A program made the position numbers and the translations under genes. DNA of 64,000 nucleotides from Lasiosphaeria ovina. Taxonomy: Eukaryota; Ascomycota; Sordariomycetes; Sordariales; Lasiosphaeriaceae. Positions 50,848 through 63,392 of the stretch are shown piece after piece. The DNA lies in NCBI GenBank assembly GCA_033439765.1, contig JAULSN010000002.1, positions 5,394,001-5,458,000 of the forward strand, in the 5' to 3' direction. Each line of letters opens with the position of its first letter. The stretch's first letter is position 1. Under the pieces are notes generated by a model. That model was not told where the DNA came from. It searched no databases and worked only from the letters and a program-made list of their open reading frames with translations.

Positions 50848-53024
50848 TCCAGCCCAGGGGTTTGGGCAGCATTCTTTCAAGCTACAGGGGTTGAAAAACC
50901 TCTTATTGTGGCCGGAGTGGGGGATGGTGATTATTTGGCGTTGAATACCATGTATAGAATTGGGGAAAGTCAAGGTGTGAGCCTAGATGGCTGGGGCAGA
51001 CCGTGGCCTGCCTCGCGCCATCACTGGCCGCAAAACTGTGGCTGGCACGAACCTGAAAGACCAAGCCTGTTAATGAACGGCCTTTGTCCCCAGATACCTA
51101 TTTAGGACTTGCAATGAACAAAGATGCTGGGAACATATCAAATAGGTATCAAACTGTATTCGTTGGGAGCGGAAATAACGGACTTGATCACTCTGAACCA
51201 CACAGTGCTCAACTCCCTGCTTAACTGCCTGTATGATACTTAAGGGGGTCCCGCAGAATGCCAGGGTTTTGGTAGTGTAGAGCAGAAACAAACAAGGAGG
51301 GGGCCAGACTGCCTTTCCCAAGCTCCCCCTCGGTGCCCCTTATAAGTCCCCTCTCTGCGGCAGCAAAAGAAACTTGAGCCCCAGCGAACCCTAGCCTGGC
51401 CTGGCCTGGCCCGGCTCTTCCACTCACCAGACTCTCCGGCCTTGCACAGACCAAGGCGCGAATCCCACGGGTTCGGGGCGAGCTGTCACTGTCACTGTAT
51501 GGCTGGGCCGAAGGCGGGAAAGGCGGACTTCGTGGAGCTGTTCCTTGCTTGCTTGAGCCGGCGGCAAACCTAGAGCCGCATCGACGTGCCTCCACGTGGG
51601 ATTTCCCCACAGTCCCGGGAGGTTGTCCAACTCGGCGCGCCCGCCCGCGCCAGGGCGCAAAACCGCACCAACGAAATATGACGACATTTTGTAGATTCAC
51701 TTCTCGCGAGAACAGCGCCTTCGCGATGCAAAACGCGTTTCCCAACCTGTAGGCCAAACGAGTCGCAACGGGAAATGCCATGCTCAAATTCGGCTGCGGC
51801 CAATCGCATGGGCACCGCGAGATGCGGACCGCCGTTGGCTGCCAGATCCTGGCTTCATTTTCTGGATTTTGTGCACCGGGCTCCCGCAATGGCTTGGGTT
51901 GTGCTTTTCCCGACGCGGTTGCGGTGATGGGAAAACGTCAAAGTGTGAAGACGGGTTTTTCCTGAGGTGATTCGCAAAACCAGGGGTGTGGGGCGGCGCT
52001 CCGGGGCGGGGGGGGGGAAAGCTGAGGTGGGCTGGTGCCTGCGAAGCGGTAAAGCAAAAAGTTATAACCCTGAAAAAGGTTTTATTGTGGGGCGGCGCGG
52101 AATTGGTTGGCTGGCAGCTGCCCTTGGGGGGGCGCCGCCCGCGAATGGAATGGAACGCGCGACCTTGGTTCGCCCTTTTTCCCCCCCCAGTGCGTTTTTC
52201 TGAGTGGTCAGGTTATCTGCAAAGACAGAGAGCGTGAGAGAAGTAACCTCCTGTTTCTAGGCGTCGCGCTGGATTGCAACACTTCGTGCTTGCGTCCAAC
52301 ATTTTTCGCTGCCGACAAGAACTTCTTTTTTTTTTCTCTTGTTTGCATTTTCCATTTTGCACCTATCGTCTGATGCTGCTTGGTTCTTTTTTTCCCGCTC
52401 GGCCCGCTTCCCTCACTCAGCACCCCATTGCGACTCGACGCAGCAGCAGCAGCAGTTTGCCGGCGCCCTGTTTATGCCGGCTGTGCGAGGACATCGCCGC
52501 TGCATTGTGAACAGCATCGACAAACTGAGCTCTTCCAGCATCGAAATAAACCGCCCCCCTCAACAATCTAACCACCACGCTCACCACCACCAAACAGCAT
52601 CGCTGCCTGCAACAGTGCACTGCCAGCAGTACAACCATTTCGATTGATTGACCATTAGCGATCGAGCAAGTTGTATGTTTTCCTCTCTTTCCTCTCTTCC
52701 TCTTCCTGCTTCGAGCTCTCCTTCTATTGACTGTCGTCTCATCTCGCGCCCATCTTGCCCTCGCCTTCCTCAAGCTTCCCACCGCCTTCGCGCCTTCCTA
52801 TCCCCTGGCGTGCCGTTTGTCGCGCCAGCTCTGCTCGGTCTGCGCATTCGATTGATCGACCGACCTATCCGTCGACTGAGCATGTACTGACTTTTGTGTC
52901 CAGCTCCTCGCTTCCTATCTGTGACAACGGCGGCCCGCAAGATTCTTCGGCCGCGCGTTTTTTGCCTGCTTTTACGATCTGCTGTAGCATAGACGGTTAC
53001 CCAGCTGTACGAATCGCCACCACA
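50848..53024. promoter_or_regulatory. spacer and promoter/leader of the Yta7-like gene
   Basis: About 2.2 kb. A long minus-strand open frame (51221-51889) has no domain and is judged spurious. 51980-52200 is G-rich with several G6-G9 runs. 52320-53020 is CT-rich with CAG/CAC repeats (52440-52455, 52580-52592) and is probably promoter and 5' UTR. The frame of the downstream gene is open back to 52755 without a better start. Confidence 0.5.
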
Positions 53025-56000
53025 ATGCCGGCAAAGCGTAAGCGCGACATTCTCGACGGGTTTGACCCTAACAAGTCGGACTCGGAGGACGAGAACTTCG
53101 ACCCTAGTGAGGACCGACCTCGTCGCTCGGCCAAGAAGTCGCGCGCACCGCGACCCAAGACTCCGGGAGCAGCATCTCGAAGCAAGAGAGTCAAGTACCG
53201 AGGATCCGACATTGAAGATGACGAGCTGTCAGAAAGTGAGCTTGAGGACTCGTTTGGAGAAAACGAAGAAGAGGAGGACGATGAAGACGAAGATTTGCCC
53301 TTGAATGCAACTGGCCGCCGAATGAGACATGCCGCCGTCAAACATCAGTCGTACAAAGAGAGCTCGGATGATGAAAGCGCAGTTCTGGATTCGGATGATA
53401 CAGTCATCAAGAAAGCCAGCAAGCGACCGTCGCTGCTTGTTACCCTCAAAGCGCCAAACAGCATGCGCACGTCGGGACGACCAAAACGAGGCGTGAAAGA
53501 CGAGGCCGCGCAACAAATGCCGCCGCCCACGCGTCGCTCCACTAGAGCGCGCACCGAGGAGACGGAAGAGCCGCTGTTGGAGCTTTCCAACTCGGGAAGG
53601 CACGTACAGACGGTGCGTGCTTCAAAGAGCAGGAGCCCAGAGGCCATGAGCCGTGCCACCAGAACCACTCGCGCCGGAAAGGGGTTGAAGAAACTCCCAG
53701 AGCCGATTGAGGAAGCAACCCAGGAGAGCGACCCTAAGGAGGAAGCCATGGATTCCCGCGACGATGACGTCGATGAGCTTGTCGGCAGCGGTGAAGAGAA
53801 CAATCTTGAAAAGGCCGATCAACAAGACGAAGAAGATGCTGCCTCTCATCAAGAAGATGAAGCTACCTATGAGAACCAGGAGGAAGGAGATGCAGCCAAG
53901 ATTGAAGAAGCTGCTCCTGGCGAAGGAGACGATGACGACGATAGTGATCGCCCACTCACTCGGCGGACGCGTGCAGCAAGAGCGGCCGCAACGACGCCTG
54001 CCGCTGCTGAGGATGCCGATGCCGATGGCGAAGGCGAAGGCGAAGGCGAAGTCGAAAAGGCTGCAGAGCCCCGCCGCGGGACACGCACCTCGCGACTCCG
54101 GAGCAAAAAGAGTATGCAAGAGCCGAGCAGTGACTTCGAGCCTGGCGAGGAGTCTGGCGAGGCTGAAGCTTCGGCCTCGGAAGCTGTCGGCAAGGCCAAG
54201 AGCAAGAGCAACAGGCGCAGTGTCAATGCTAGTGAAGATGACTCGACGACCCCAGTTCCTACTCGTGGACGCGGTGCCCGCAGCCAAACGCGAGGCACCA
54301 AGAGAACTCGTCGCAGCCAGGCCGACTCTGGCGACGAAGAGGTGGAGCTCGACAAGGATGAGATGGCCGAAGAGCTCGAAGAGCTGCGGCAGAGCTCCCG
54401 CTCGCGACCCCGACGTACACGTCACCGGTCTCCATCTATCCAGTACGAGGAACGCGCCTCCAAGAAGCGGCGTACCAAGCCGGTCGACTACAGCATTCCA
54501 GCGATTGATTATGCCGCCCTGGAGGCTGAAGAAGAAGAGCCGGCGCAGACGCCAGCAAGAACCCGCAAAGGCGGAAAGAACGGCGGAAATCAGTCTTGGG
54601 AACGCACTATCAACAATACCTACGGGCCGTTTGGCGGTGGCGGCGGAGCCGGGTCCCTCCTAGCGGGCCCTTGGGGCACTGGGGCCACTGGCGGTGTTGA
54701 TTCGGACAGTAGCGACGATGAGATGGTGCAGCGGAGCGGGCTTGGGGGCGCCGTTGGCATGACGCCAACCTCGGCCGCAGCACCCGGAGGAGGCCTTTTC
54801 GGCGCCGCCGCTCAGTCACACGGAACCGACGGCCCACTGGCTGTCGGCGGAGCGACTCCCAACGTGGGCAAGGTCAAGAACACGAAGGCCCTCGCCGACG
54901 CCGACCCTCTCGGGGTCGACCTGAATGTCGACTTCAGCAAGGTCGGAGGCTTGCAAGGCCACATCGACCAGCTCAAGGAGATGGTGCAACTGCCTCTCCT
55001 CTACCCTGAGCTTTTTCTCAAATTCCACGTCACACCACCCCGCGGCGTCCTCTTCCACGGTCCTCCTGGTACCGGTAAGACGCTCCTCGCTAGAGCTCTT
55101 GCTAATTCCGTCGGATCCGGAGGCCGCAAGATCAGCTTCTACATGCGAAAGGGTGCCGACGCCCTCAGCAAATGGGTCGGCGAGGCTGAGAAACAGCTGC
55201 GCCTGCTTTTTGAAGAAGCCCGCAGAACACAACCAAGCATCATCTTCTTTGACGAGATTGACGGCCTGGCTCCCGTACGCTCTAGTAAACAGGAACAGAT
55301 CCACGCCAGCATCGTGTCGACACTGTTGGCCCTCATGGACGGCATGGATGGTCGAGGCCAGGTCATCGTGATCGGAGCGACGAATCGCCCCGACAACATT
55401 GATCCTGCGCTGCGCCGACCGGGTCGCTTCGACAGAGAGTTCTACTTTCCCCTCCCAGATGTGGAGGGCCGGCGGTCCATTATCGATATCCACACCAAAG
55501 ACTGGGGCATCTCTGGCGGTTTCAAGAACGCCCTGGCCGAGAATACCAAAGGGTACGGAGGTGCCGATCTTCGCGCCCTCTGCACTGAGGCAGCTCTCAA
55601 CGCCATCCAGCGAACTTACCCCCAAATCTATTCGTCCCAGGAGAAGCTCGTGGTGGATCCGGAGAAGATCACGATCCATGCCACTGATTTCATGCTCTCG
55701 GTCAAGAAGATGATCCCCTCTTCCGAGCGGTCGGCCTCGTCGTCGGCGACGCCGCTCCCGCGCTCCGTTGAGCCGCTCCTGAGAACCCAGTACCAGTCAA
55801 TCATCAAGGTGCTGGAGAACATCATGCCCCGCCCCAAGAAGATGACGGCGCTTGACGAGGCCATGTATGAGCCATTCGAAGACGCGGACCATGGCTTTGG
55901 CCGCGAGGCCATGCACCAAGAGTTTGAGCGCTCTCGCATCTTCCGGCCTCGGCTGCTCATCTGCGGCGTGCCCGGAATGGGCCAGAACTACTTGGCAGGC

Positions 56001-58254
56001 GCCGTGCTGCACCACATGGAGGGTGTTCACGTCCAGACGATGGACCTTGCGACCTTGCTTGGCGACGGCCGCGTAAGTACCCCCCGTAATCCCAAGTTTG
56101 CACGTTGAATCCATGCTAAATGTTGCGCAGCCGCTCGAGCAGGTAATTGTAAGTCTCTTCACAGAAGTGAAGCGTCATCGACCCAGCATCATCTACGTCC
56201 CCAACATCGACGTCTGGTGGACCAGCATTGGTGAGGCGGCCATTACTACATTTACCACAATGATGCGCAGCATCCCACCCGCGGACCCTGTCCTCCTCAT
56301 GGCAACGTCCGAGGTGGCGCCCGCGTCTATCGCCCCCGATATCCTCAAGGAGCTCTTTGGCTTCTCCAAACGGAACCGCGTCATCGTTGACCGCCCCGGC
56401 CGAGAGAACAGGCTTGAGTTCTTCGAGAACATCATCGTGCATCTGAGGAAGTCGCCCACCGAGTTTCCGGATCCTTCGGACCGGAAAAAGCGAGTACTCG
56501 AGGTGCTTCCGGTCGCGCCGCCACCGCCGCCCAGGACATTGACCAAGGAGGAGATCAAGGCCCAGCGCAAAACCGACCTCCACCATCTGAATCTGCTGAA
56601 GATGCGACTGCAGCCGATCATGGACCAGATCAACCGCAAATACCGGAAGTTCAGGACGCCATTGGTCAGCCAAGGAAGTCTTCAGTACTTGATAGACGAG
56701 GCACAACCGAACTTCGTTCGTGCTGATGTGCCTGATAACATGCCTCGCCCATACGCGTTGACGCACGATAAGGATGGAGTGCAATGTTTCACTGAGATCG
56801 CGACGGGCAAATTGTTTTACAACCTCGAGACTAGTACCATCGAGGAGCGCTTAGCCAATGGCTATTACGCTAGGCCTGTCGACTTTTACAAGGACATCAA
56901 CAAGCTCTATATTGACGCAAAGACTTTCGGAGACCGCGAGCGGACGCTGAAGGCGAACGAGCTTCGCACCAACGTCGAAGTCGACGTGCATGACATTTCA
57001 CAGACGCTGGCAAACCAAGGAATCCGATTTGAGGAGATTTACCAGCGGCAGGTCCAGAGGACCAAGGAGGCAGAGGAACGGGCGCGCAAGAAGAAGGCGC
57101 TTCAGGAAGTCGTTGACCTGGTGCAGTCCGATGTGGGGGGAGATGGCGACGCCGACAGCGACTCGGCGGGGCCTGTGGGGGTCGCCGTGTTGGATACCGC
57201 AACGACGGGCGCTCGGTTTGTGCCAATGATGAGTCCGCCACCGAATGGGCATGTCGGTTCGTCAGAGTCTCGGCCCCTGACTAACGGCACGCCGGCGCCC
57301 TCCCGCCCAGACGGCGACGACGTTGAGATGGGAGGACTCGACGACACGCAGCCTCACTCTGGTCACAATGCAGACCTGAACGGGCCATATCGCTGGAGGC
57401 TAGAGCCCCGGCCGCTCGGAGACTCGACGGTGGCAACGGCCGGGACGCAAATATCTCAGCGTTCGGCATTGACGGCTGTGCCGGCAGGTGTATCTCCATC
57501 TGCCATTCTGAACGACGCCTCGACTACAAAGACGTCGGATCCCTCGACAAACCGGTCGAATAACTGGAGCACCCAGAATACCAACGGCGTGGCCGGGAAT
57601 CCGGACTCGCAGCTGGTCGACACTCAAGACCAGGGCTTCTCTGGTCCGAGCCAGGCCACCTCCAGCGGGAGAGATTGGGCGCACTCGCAGGCGGCGGCCA
57701 TTGTTCGAGGTATCTTGCCGCCCCGCCCGGAGATGCACCAGCAGTTCTCGGGCGGGCTCATCGAGGAGAACAGCCCGACGTCGTCGCAGGCCGTCGCAGG
57801 CAAATCCGCCAATATCGCGAGCCTAAACAACATTCTGAACGACGACAGCGCAAATACTACCACCACCAGCAGTTCTTCGCTGCGCAATACGGCCTCTTCA
57901 GGCTCGTCGCAGCAGCCCGTGATGCACGAGGGGAAGATCAACGAGTTTCTGGCAACGCTAGCAGACCGCACGTCCGGCTGCAGCGTGGAGCAGCTGGAGC
58001 AGATCAACCGGGAGCTTATGGACGAGATATGGAAGACACGCAACGAGTGGAACCGTATGACGGTCTTGTCCACTCTGACGTCCGTCTTCAACGACACCAT
58101 CAGCGACATTGAGCTCGTGCAGGGCATGCTGGACAACAATAGCCAGCTGCCGCAGGACGAACAGGACCAGCAGCAGCCGGGGCCGTCACAGCAACAGGAT
58201 TCGATGCTAGACTCGAGCGAATCGTCGCTGGAGCCTTTTGTGCACCTAACTTGA
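53025..58254 (+). CDS. bromodomain AAA ATPase, Yta7/ATAD2/Abo1 family
   Basis: A chromatin-bound hexameric ATPase that handles histone H3-H4 and tunes nucleosome density. Two exons, 53025-56072 and 56131-58254, give 1723 aa; the 58-bp intron joins LLGDGR to PLEQVIVSLF inside the second AAA module. The first 560 residues are strongly charged and disordered (Glu/Asp and Arg/Lys blocks). AAA1 (about 640-900) is complete: GPPGTGKT at 679-686, IIFFDEIDG near 738 and the arginine-finger region LRRPGRFDRE. AAA2 is degenerate, with GVPGMGQN for Walker A (no Lys) and IIYVPNID for Walker B, as expected for this family. A bromodomain-like region (about 1165-1320) includes RPVDFYKDINKLYIDAKTF. The tail is Ser/Thr/Gln-rich. 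The ATG at 53025 begins PAKRKRDILDGFDPNKSD, a typical family start. Confidence 0.95.
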
Positions 58255-58642
58255 AATATACCAGCCAGGTTAGATCATGTTGGACTACTTCTTTCGCCAT
58301 ATCCGCGCGATAAACGGCCAGAGGCCTCAGAAAGCGGGCCACATTTTGCGCCGCAGCATGCTGCCCATGACTACACTATCAACTACATATTTACTGTGGA
58401 TACGAAGACCCGACACGGGCCCGGCCGCCGAGGTGGCCGGATAGCTGGATCAATGATCCGATGGACGGGGAAAGGGGGAAAATGGTCTTGGGGTGTCTAT
58501 TTGGGTTTTTCTCTTTGGCCCTTCCCACCACGCGCCCCTCCGCATAATTCTTTTTTTTGCGCTTTTTTCTCGTCTCCTTGGCTTTTTGTCCCTCCTCTTG
58601 AGCGGGACCACGAAAGGAATACAGCGCGGATGGGAGATGATG

Positions 58643-58756
58643 GACTGCCTTTGCTGTTATTTCCGGGACGGTGTCTATAACTGTGTCGGATTTATATATG
58701 ACTGCCTATGCTGTTTTTTCCGGGACGGTGTCTATAACTGTGTCGGATTTATATAT
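58643..58756. repeat. 57-bp tandem duplication ending in TATATA
   Basis: Two adjacent copies (58643-58699 and 58700-58756) differ at only two positions. Each starts GACTGCC, contains TCCGGGACGGTGTCTATAAC and ends in GGATTTATATAT. The high identity suggests recent duplication. Confidence 0.92.
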
Positions 58757-60020
58757 ATATACTTTTTGGTGGCAACTGAATTACTGCGATTTCGGGGATT
58801 CCCTAAGGAAGGGCCTTGGTGCGGGACGGGACCGGTGGCTTCTCTAGTGAATACATGCCTGCGTATCTCTGATGATCTGCTCTGCTTGTTCTGGTTGTGA
58901 TGCTGTACACTCCGCGCGTGTTGGTATAAGTATGAGAAGACGGTTGTTGGTGTAGTATCTGACTGGCCGGCCTGCTGAGGCGTTTGAGAAGCGAAGAGTA
59001 ATAAGTATTGTAATGCAGTCGAGATGTCATGAATTGATAAGTAGGTAGACAGACTTGGCTCGGGCGCTCCCCTCCCTCTAGACTTGTAGCTGTCGCGACA
59101 TCGGCCAGGGACGGACGGCGCAGGATATGGCAGATTCGTGGGTTCCCACGCTCACCCTGCATGCTATTCATACTACGTACACGCTCCGCGGTTAATTAAG
59201 TATGTGTGTATGTAGGTGAGGTGTTTTTAGTGTGTGCATGGTGATGGTGGGGTATATCCCATTTCACTTTGGTGATGGATCTAACCGTTGGAAATCGCTC
59301 ATAATTAGAGCAGATGAAATATAAAACATAAAGCATGTCTGTAGGTGGGTGTCTTGGGTACCTAAATTGTTTGGCTTTTTTCTCTCTTTCTTGCGCCGCG
59401 GAAATGATGATGTAATCGCGTGTATATTTGTGTGTGTGTAGATAATTTCACTGTCATTGTATGTAGATCTAATACTCTGTGTGGAAGTCGGTTGTTTTAG
59501 ATGGAGATGACGAATGAATTCTCTAAAAATTAGGTGACGTGTCTAACTAAAGTAACTGCTGTGCTCTGGGTGTCCGACTTTTGCGTCCGGCTGACAGGCT
59601 GGGGATTGTTTAGTTTAGATTCGTAGGTACGTAGGTTAGGTAGCGGTGTTATTTCTTGACTGGGAGGTGCTGATTGGGGTCTGGTGTTGACCTTCCTAGG
59701 TAAGGTAAGGTGGCTGTCTATGAGTATACCTGTATTCGAGCTTTATTTAGTTCGGACAAGAGTTCTATCGAATTAGATCCGAGTTGGGGCTGCGTTATCC
59801 TTGACTTGTCTGAGAAAGAGCTGGTTTTTATGCTACCTAATTTACTCATATGTTACGTTTTTGTTCGGGGTTGGGTTCGGTTCGGGTTCTCGCTGAGTTA
59901 GGACCCGGATTCGACACGAACTGCTTTAGGTATGCCCCGAGTTCCAAACAGCTGTCTAGGATAAACATCGGCTTCCATCCAAGTTACATCGTAGTTGGAT
60001 ACTAACGAGTTGCAGCTTAG

Positions 60021-60290
60021 TTGAGTCCCAGTTCAAGCTGTCTTGCAACTTAGTTGGATATTTACAAGTTACTGCCGAGTTTAGTCCTAGTTTAAGCCGG
60101 GTAACAACTTGGTTGGACACGAGGTCCGTCTAAGTCGGGCTCTGGTTCAAGCTGAGTTGCATCTTGGTTGAACACGAGTTATGACCAAGTTGAGTCTTTG
60201 TTTGAGCTGAGTTATTTTTCAGTTAATACTAGTTATATCCAAGTTAAGCCCTAGTTCCTGCTGGATTGTATCTTGACTGGCAACCAAGCT
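60021..60290. repeat. 11-bp repeat array with 54-59-bp higher-order period (locus B)
   Basis: Units such as AGTTGAGTCCC, AGTTCAAGCTG, AGTTACTGCCG, AGTTTAGTCCT, AGTTTAAGCCG, AGTTGCATCTT, AGTTATGACCA and AGTTAAGCCCT follow at 11-bp spacing. Five units form a higher-order monomer: copies begin near 60021, 60080, 60135, 60190 and 60244, so most are 54-55 bp apart. Weaker traces extend left to about 59750. The unit resembles locus A near 17.8 kb. No open reading frame follows it. Confidence 0.8.
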
Positions 60291-61470
60291 ATACGTGTAC
60301 TATCTCTGTGGGGCGTGGTTGGCAAAAGGCAGGGGTTTGACTATGCTAGCAAAGGACAGGGGGGTTAACCTGAAGGGCGTTACATGGAGAAGCTGTTTCT
60401 GGTTGGTGGCCAGCGAGCGCTTAGGGTGGGATCCCATGTCTGCATGCCGATGATATATGTCCGTTATTCTATAAGACGCGCAGAGCGGCTGACCGATAAC
60501 ATCCAGACTGCAAATATTTCACTACAGGCTGGCAGCAACCATACGGTCCTCTAACGGTATACTTAGTAGTTTCACAATGTAGCCAATCATTTTTCGGCCC
60601 TCTACTCCACCCTCTGTATACCTTCCTATCCCGGGAAATGGCCCTGCTCTGCTTGATATTCGATGCATGAGGCTTTGCCGATATAAATGCGGTATTAGGC
60701 GTCCTCGGTGAATTGCTGCAACGCTGAGGCGGAGTAAATACAGGATCAAGGACCCCGCGTTGGAAGACGGAATGGCTATGTTGAATCTAATTCTAAATTG
60801 AGTCGGCCCGTCTGACACAGCACGGTTCGGGCGCAGTATTATCGTTCCCTGAACCGCGCCCAGGTATCAGTACGTCATACAGTATTATCTATTAGCGTGT
60901 GACTGAGGTGCCTTCTCGTTCCACGAGACGACGAGCCACAAAGTAAGAGCGGGGATCTCGATGCAGAGACGCTAGTAAGCAAGGGCGAACCACTCCCTCG
61001 GTACACAATTAGCAGTCAGCGCCATTTGTGCACCAGATGCAGCTGGCGAAACGGCTCGGCCGTGGCTCCCCGACTTGGCGGCTCTGCCATTCTTGGAGAG
61101 ATCGAGAAGGACTCGAGTGTTAGTCTTACCGCCTAATAACGCGTATTCGGACACAGGATCGAGGCTAGGCGGTTATGCCTCTCATGTAGTGCGGCACGGG
61201 GCGAGAGAAACGACGGACAATTTATATTACTCTGGCCAGGCGAAATACCTTTCCTCATCAGCAGGCAGGGCAGAGCTATTGGCAGTCATGAATATATTAC
61301 CGCGCCGGCCGCAGTGACTGGACGATAGTCATAGCATACCACCTATTCGCGAGGTCTGCACCAAGCGCCCGAGAAACTCTCATAATTCCCATGCACAGAT
61401 ATCACATAACATCCATCACTTGACTATCCTAACCCTAGACAACGGTCCGTTAGCCCCCCCGACGTAAAGC

Positions 61471-61945
61471 TCAAGTATGAGAGATACCCCAAGTCACAGT
61501 CATGTCCTGAATAACTCCGCCTCCACCCTGGCAATGCATATCGCCCTTGGAGCCGACGCGGCCATCAGTACCAAAGAGTCGGATAGAGTCATAGATCAGA
61601 TCACGGATGTCCTCGTTGCCAATATACGCATACCAGCAGCACCCAGATGCCTGGGCGCCAAAGGCGCACGTGCCGTACTGGGCGAGTTGATGCTGGTTCG
61701 AGGTATCAATGGTCCATGTGCCATCACCCACAATGTTGGCGGCCAGCTGCTGGCAGTCAGAGATATAGGGCGAGGCTCCGCTGCCCTGGTTGACGAAGGT
61801 AGACGAGTCGCAGTCGTTGATTTGGGCCGCGCGCTCATCCACGGTGGCGTTGTTGGACCTCGCCAGGACTAGAATGGGAGAAGACTTGGCCACCAGGGTA
61901 CGGCTGTAGGATACGAGTAGCAAGCACCATGAATTCCCTCCTGTC
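61471..61945 (-). CDS. Hce2-domain effector-like protein, 5' end unresolved
   Basis: The C-terminal about 115 residues match the Hce2 domain (homologues of Cladosporium fulvum Ecp2, described as putative necrosis-inducing effectors): DCDSSTFVNQGSGASPY, the short YGTCAFGA block, an IGNEDIRDLI helix and a final WGISHT. Six cysteines are present, compatible with secreted disulfide bonding. The problem is the start: no ATG lies in this frame before the domain, and an upstream stop closes the frame near 61960. A possible 3' splice site sits at 61946, so a first exon may lie further right, or the gene may be a 5'-truncated relic. No clear signal peptide is visible in the readable part. It is isolated in a gene-poor region, typical for effector genes. 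I describe only what is present and do not assemble a full protein. Confidence 0.7.
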
Positions 61946-63392
61946 CTGAAATCGGGTGCCCTTAGCTAACAAAAGACAGGTTAAAAGCATACGTCTTCCT
62001 ATATTCCCAGTCCCCGACAGGCCATGACATGGCAGCCCCCGGAATCGCTATGGCCTGACATACTCACTTTGCTACAGTATCGACATCAGTCGATCAGCGG
62101 CACAGTCCACGGTGTATGGCCCTCGGTGTAATTGGGGGGCCAGATAGAAAAGCCAAAGGCGTATTCGACAATAAAACTGCAGACACTCAACCCGGTCCGT
62201 GTGTACGCGTATTGTGCTCATTCATGGCCGTGGGGATTCTAATCCCTATACCGTTCGTGGTCGGCCTCTGCCGGCGTTCCGCACAAGCACGGTGATGATA
62301 ATCTGATGATTATATCCTAAGCGTCGCGGAAGTATGGTAAGCTAAAGAGAAGAAGCATCAGCCCACAAGGCTGCTGCTAAAGCTGCGGCGGCGGCATCCG
62401 GTGGGTAGTATTGTAGGCTTTCTCGGGCGAGAATATCATGTGTTCACAGCCTTACGCATATGCTTGAGGCCAAAAGGCTAGAGGATTGAGCGAGGTTAAC
62501 GTACTCGATCTGGGCATTATCGCTACCCCTTGGATTATTCCATCATTTAAAAGACTGGTTTTCATACTGGAAAGTCTATAAAGAAAAGAGGATCCTGATT
62601 CAAACCTTCCTATCATTCCATCCGCACTGTCTATGGGTTCCCTCGTTTTTCCCCTGCTGAATCTACTCCACTTAAGGATCCTATGAAGCAGTCAACTCTG
62701 ATGGTAACAAGCGGAACAAAGATACTCTCTTCTCAAAAAACCTTTAACCTCAACTATCCAAGACCAAACCATAATTAGAGAGCCAAGAGGAATATCACTA
62801 GATCCCTACCTAAGCACCTTCAACACCATACTACTTAGTCCACTCGTAACACTTCAGGACTTCCTCTTTCCCAATATATTCCGTACCTAGCCAAACAACC
62901 AACACCAACTATCAAGCTGCTAAGGTAGGCACTTAAACTCGCATACTCATCCTCGAATATAGATATTTATCCAGCTTAATTGTACTCATTCAAATGTGTT
63001 CACGGTGACGGTTAATCAATCATAACCCACATTCACTGTGGCAATAAACCTTACAGTAAAAGTGTCATTCCTAGAATAGATGAAATAATATCTAAGGTAT
63101 CTATCGATCTAATCTGTCAACTCCTTAATAGCATGTAAAACTTTTGTCTATTTATCTACCAACAACACTTTTCCCATCCATTGCGCCGGGAGAAACACAA
63201 ACACAAACACAACAAATCCCTTCCCTTGACAACGAAACAAAATCGCAAAATAGCAAAGAAAAAGCGAACACCTGAAATACACAATCAGCTTCTCCCTTTC
63301 CCCATTTTGCCTTTTCCACTTTTAAGACGAAACAAAACGACCCCCCCCCAAACACAAATCCCCCCACCCCAACACATACAGACCACAAAAGC
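61946..63392. other. AT-rich spacer between Hce2-like gene and MDN1
   Basis: 62480-63150 is clearly AT-rich and may be RIP-affected or simply non-coding. 63180-63390 is A/C-rich with ACAAACAC repeats and is probably the 3' UTR of MDN1. A possible first exon of the Hce2-like gene would lie in 61950-62100. No gene is seen otherwise. Confidence 0.5.

Larger units (their letters stand above)
58255..61470. other. gene-poor, repeat-bearing AT-rich region
   Basis: About 3.2 kb without a supportable gene. It holds the 57-bp tandem duplication and the long 11-bp array (both listed separately). 59170-59700 is AT-rich with GTGTGTATG-type runs. Small open frames at 59710-59901, 60522-60818 and 60972-61317 have no recognised domain. 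Confidence 0.6.

Noticed and set aside
51221..51889. 222-codon minus-strand open frame between RPA49 and YTA7
   Set aside because: No domain, no conserved motif, composition like the surrounding GC-rich spacer, and no supporting splice structure.
60522..61317. Small open frames on both strands (60522-60818, 60972-61317)
   Set aside because: Short, overlapping on opposite strands, without recognised motif or start context.
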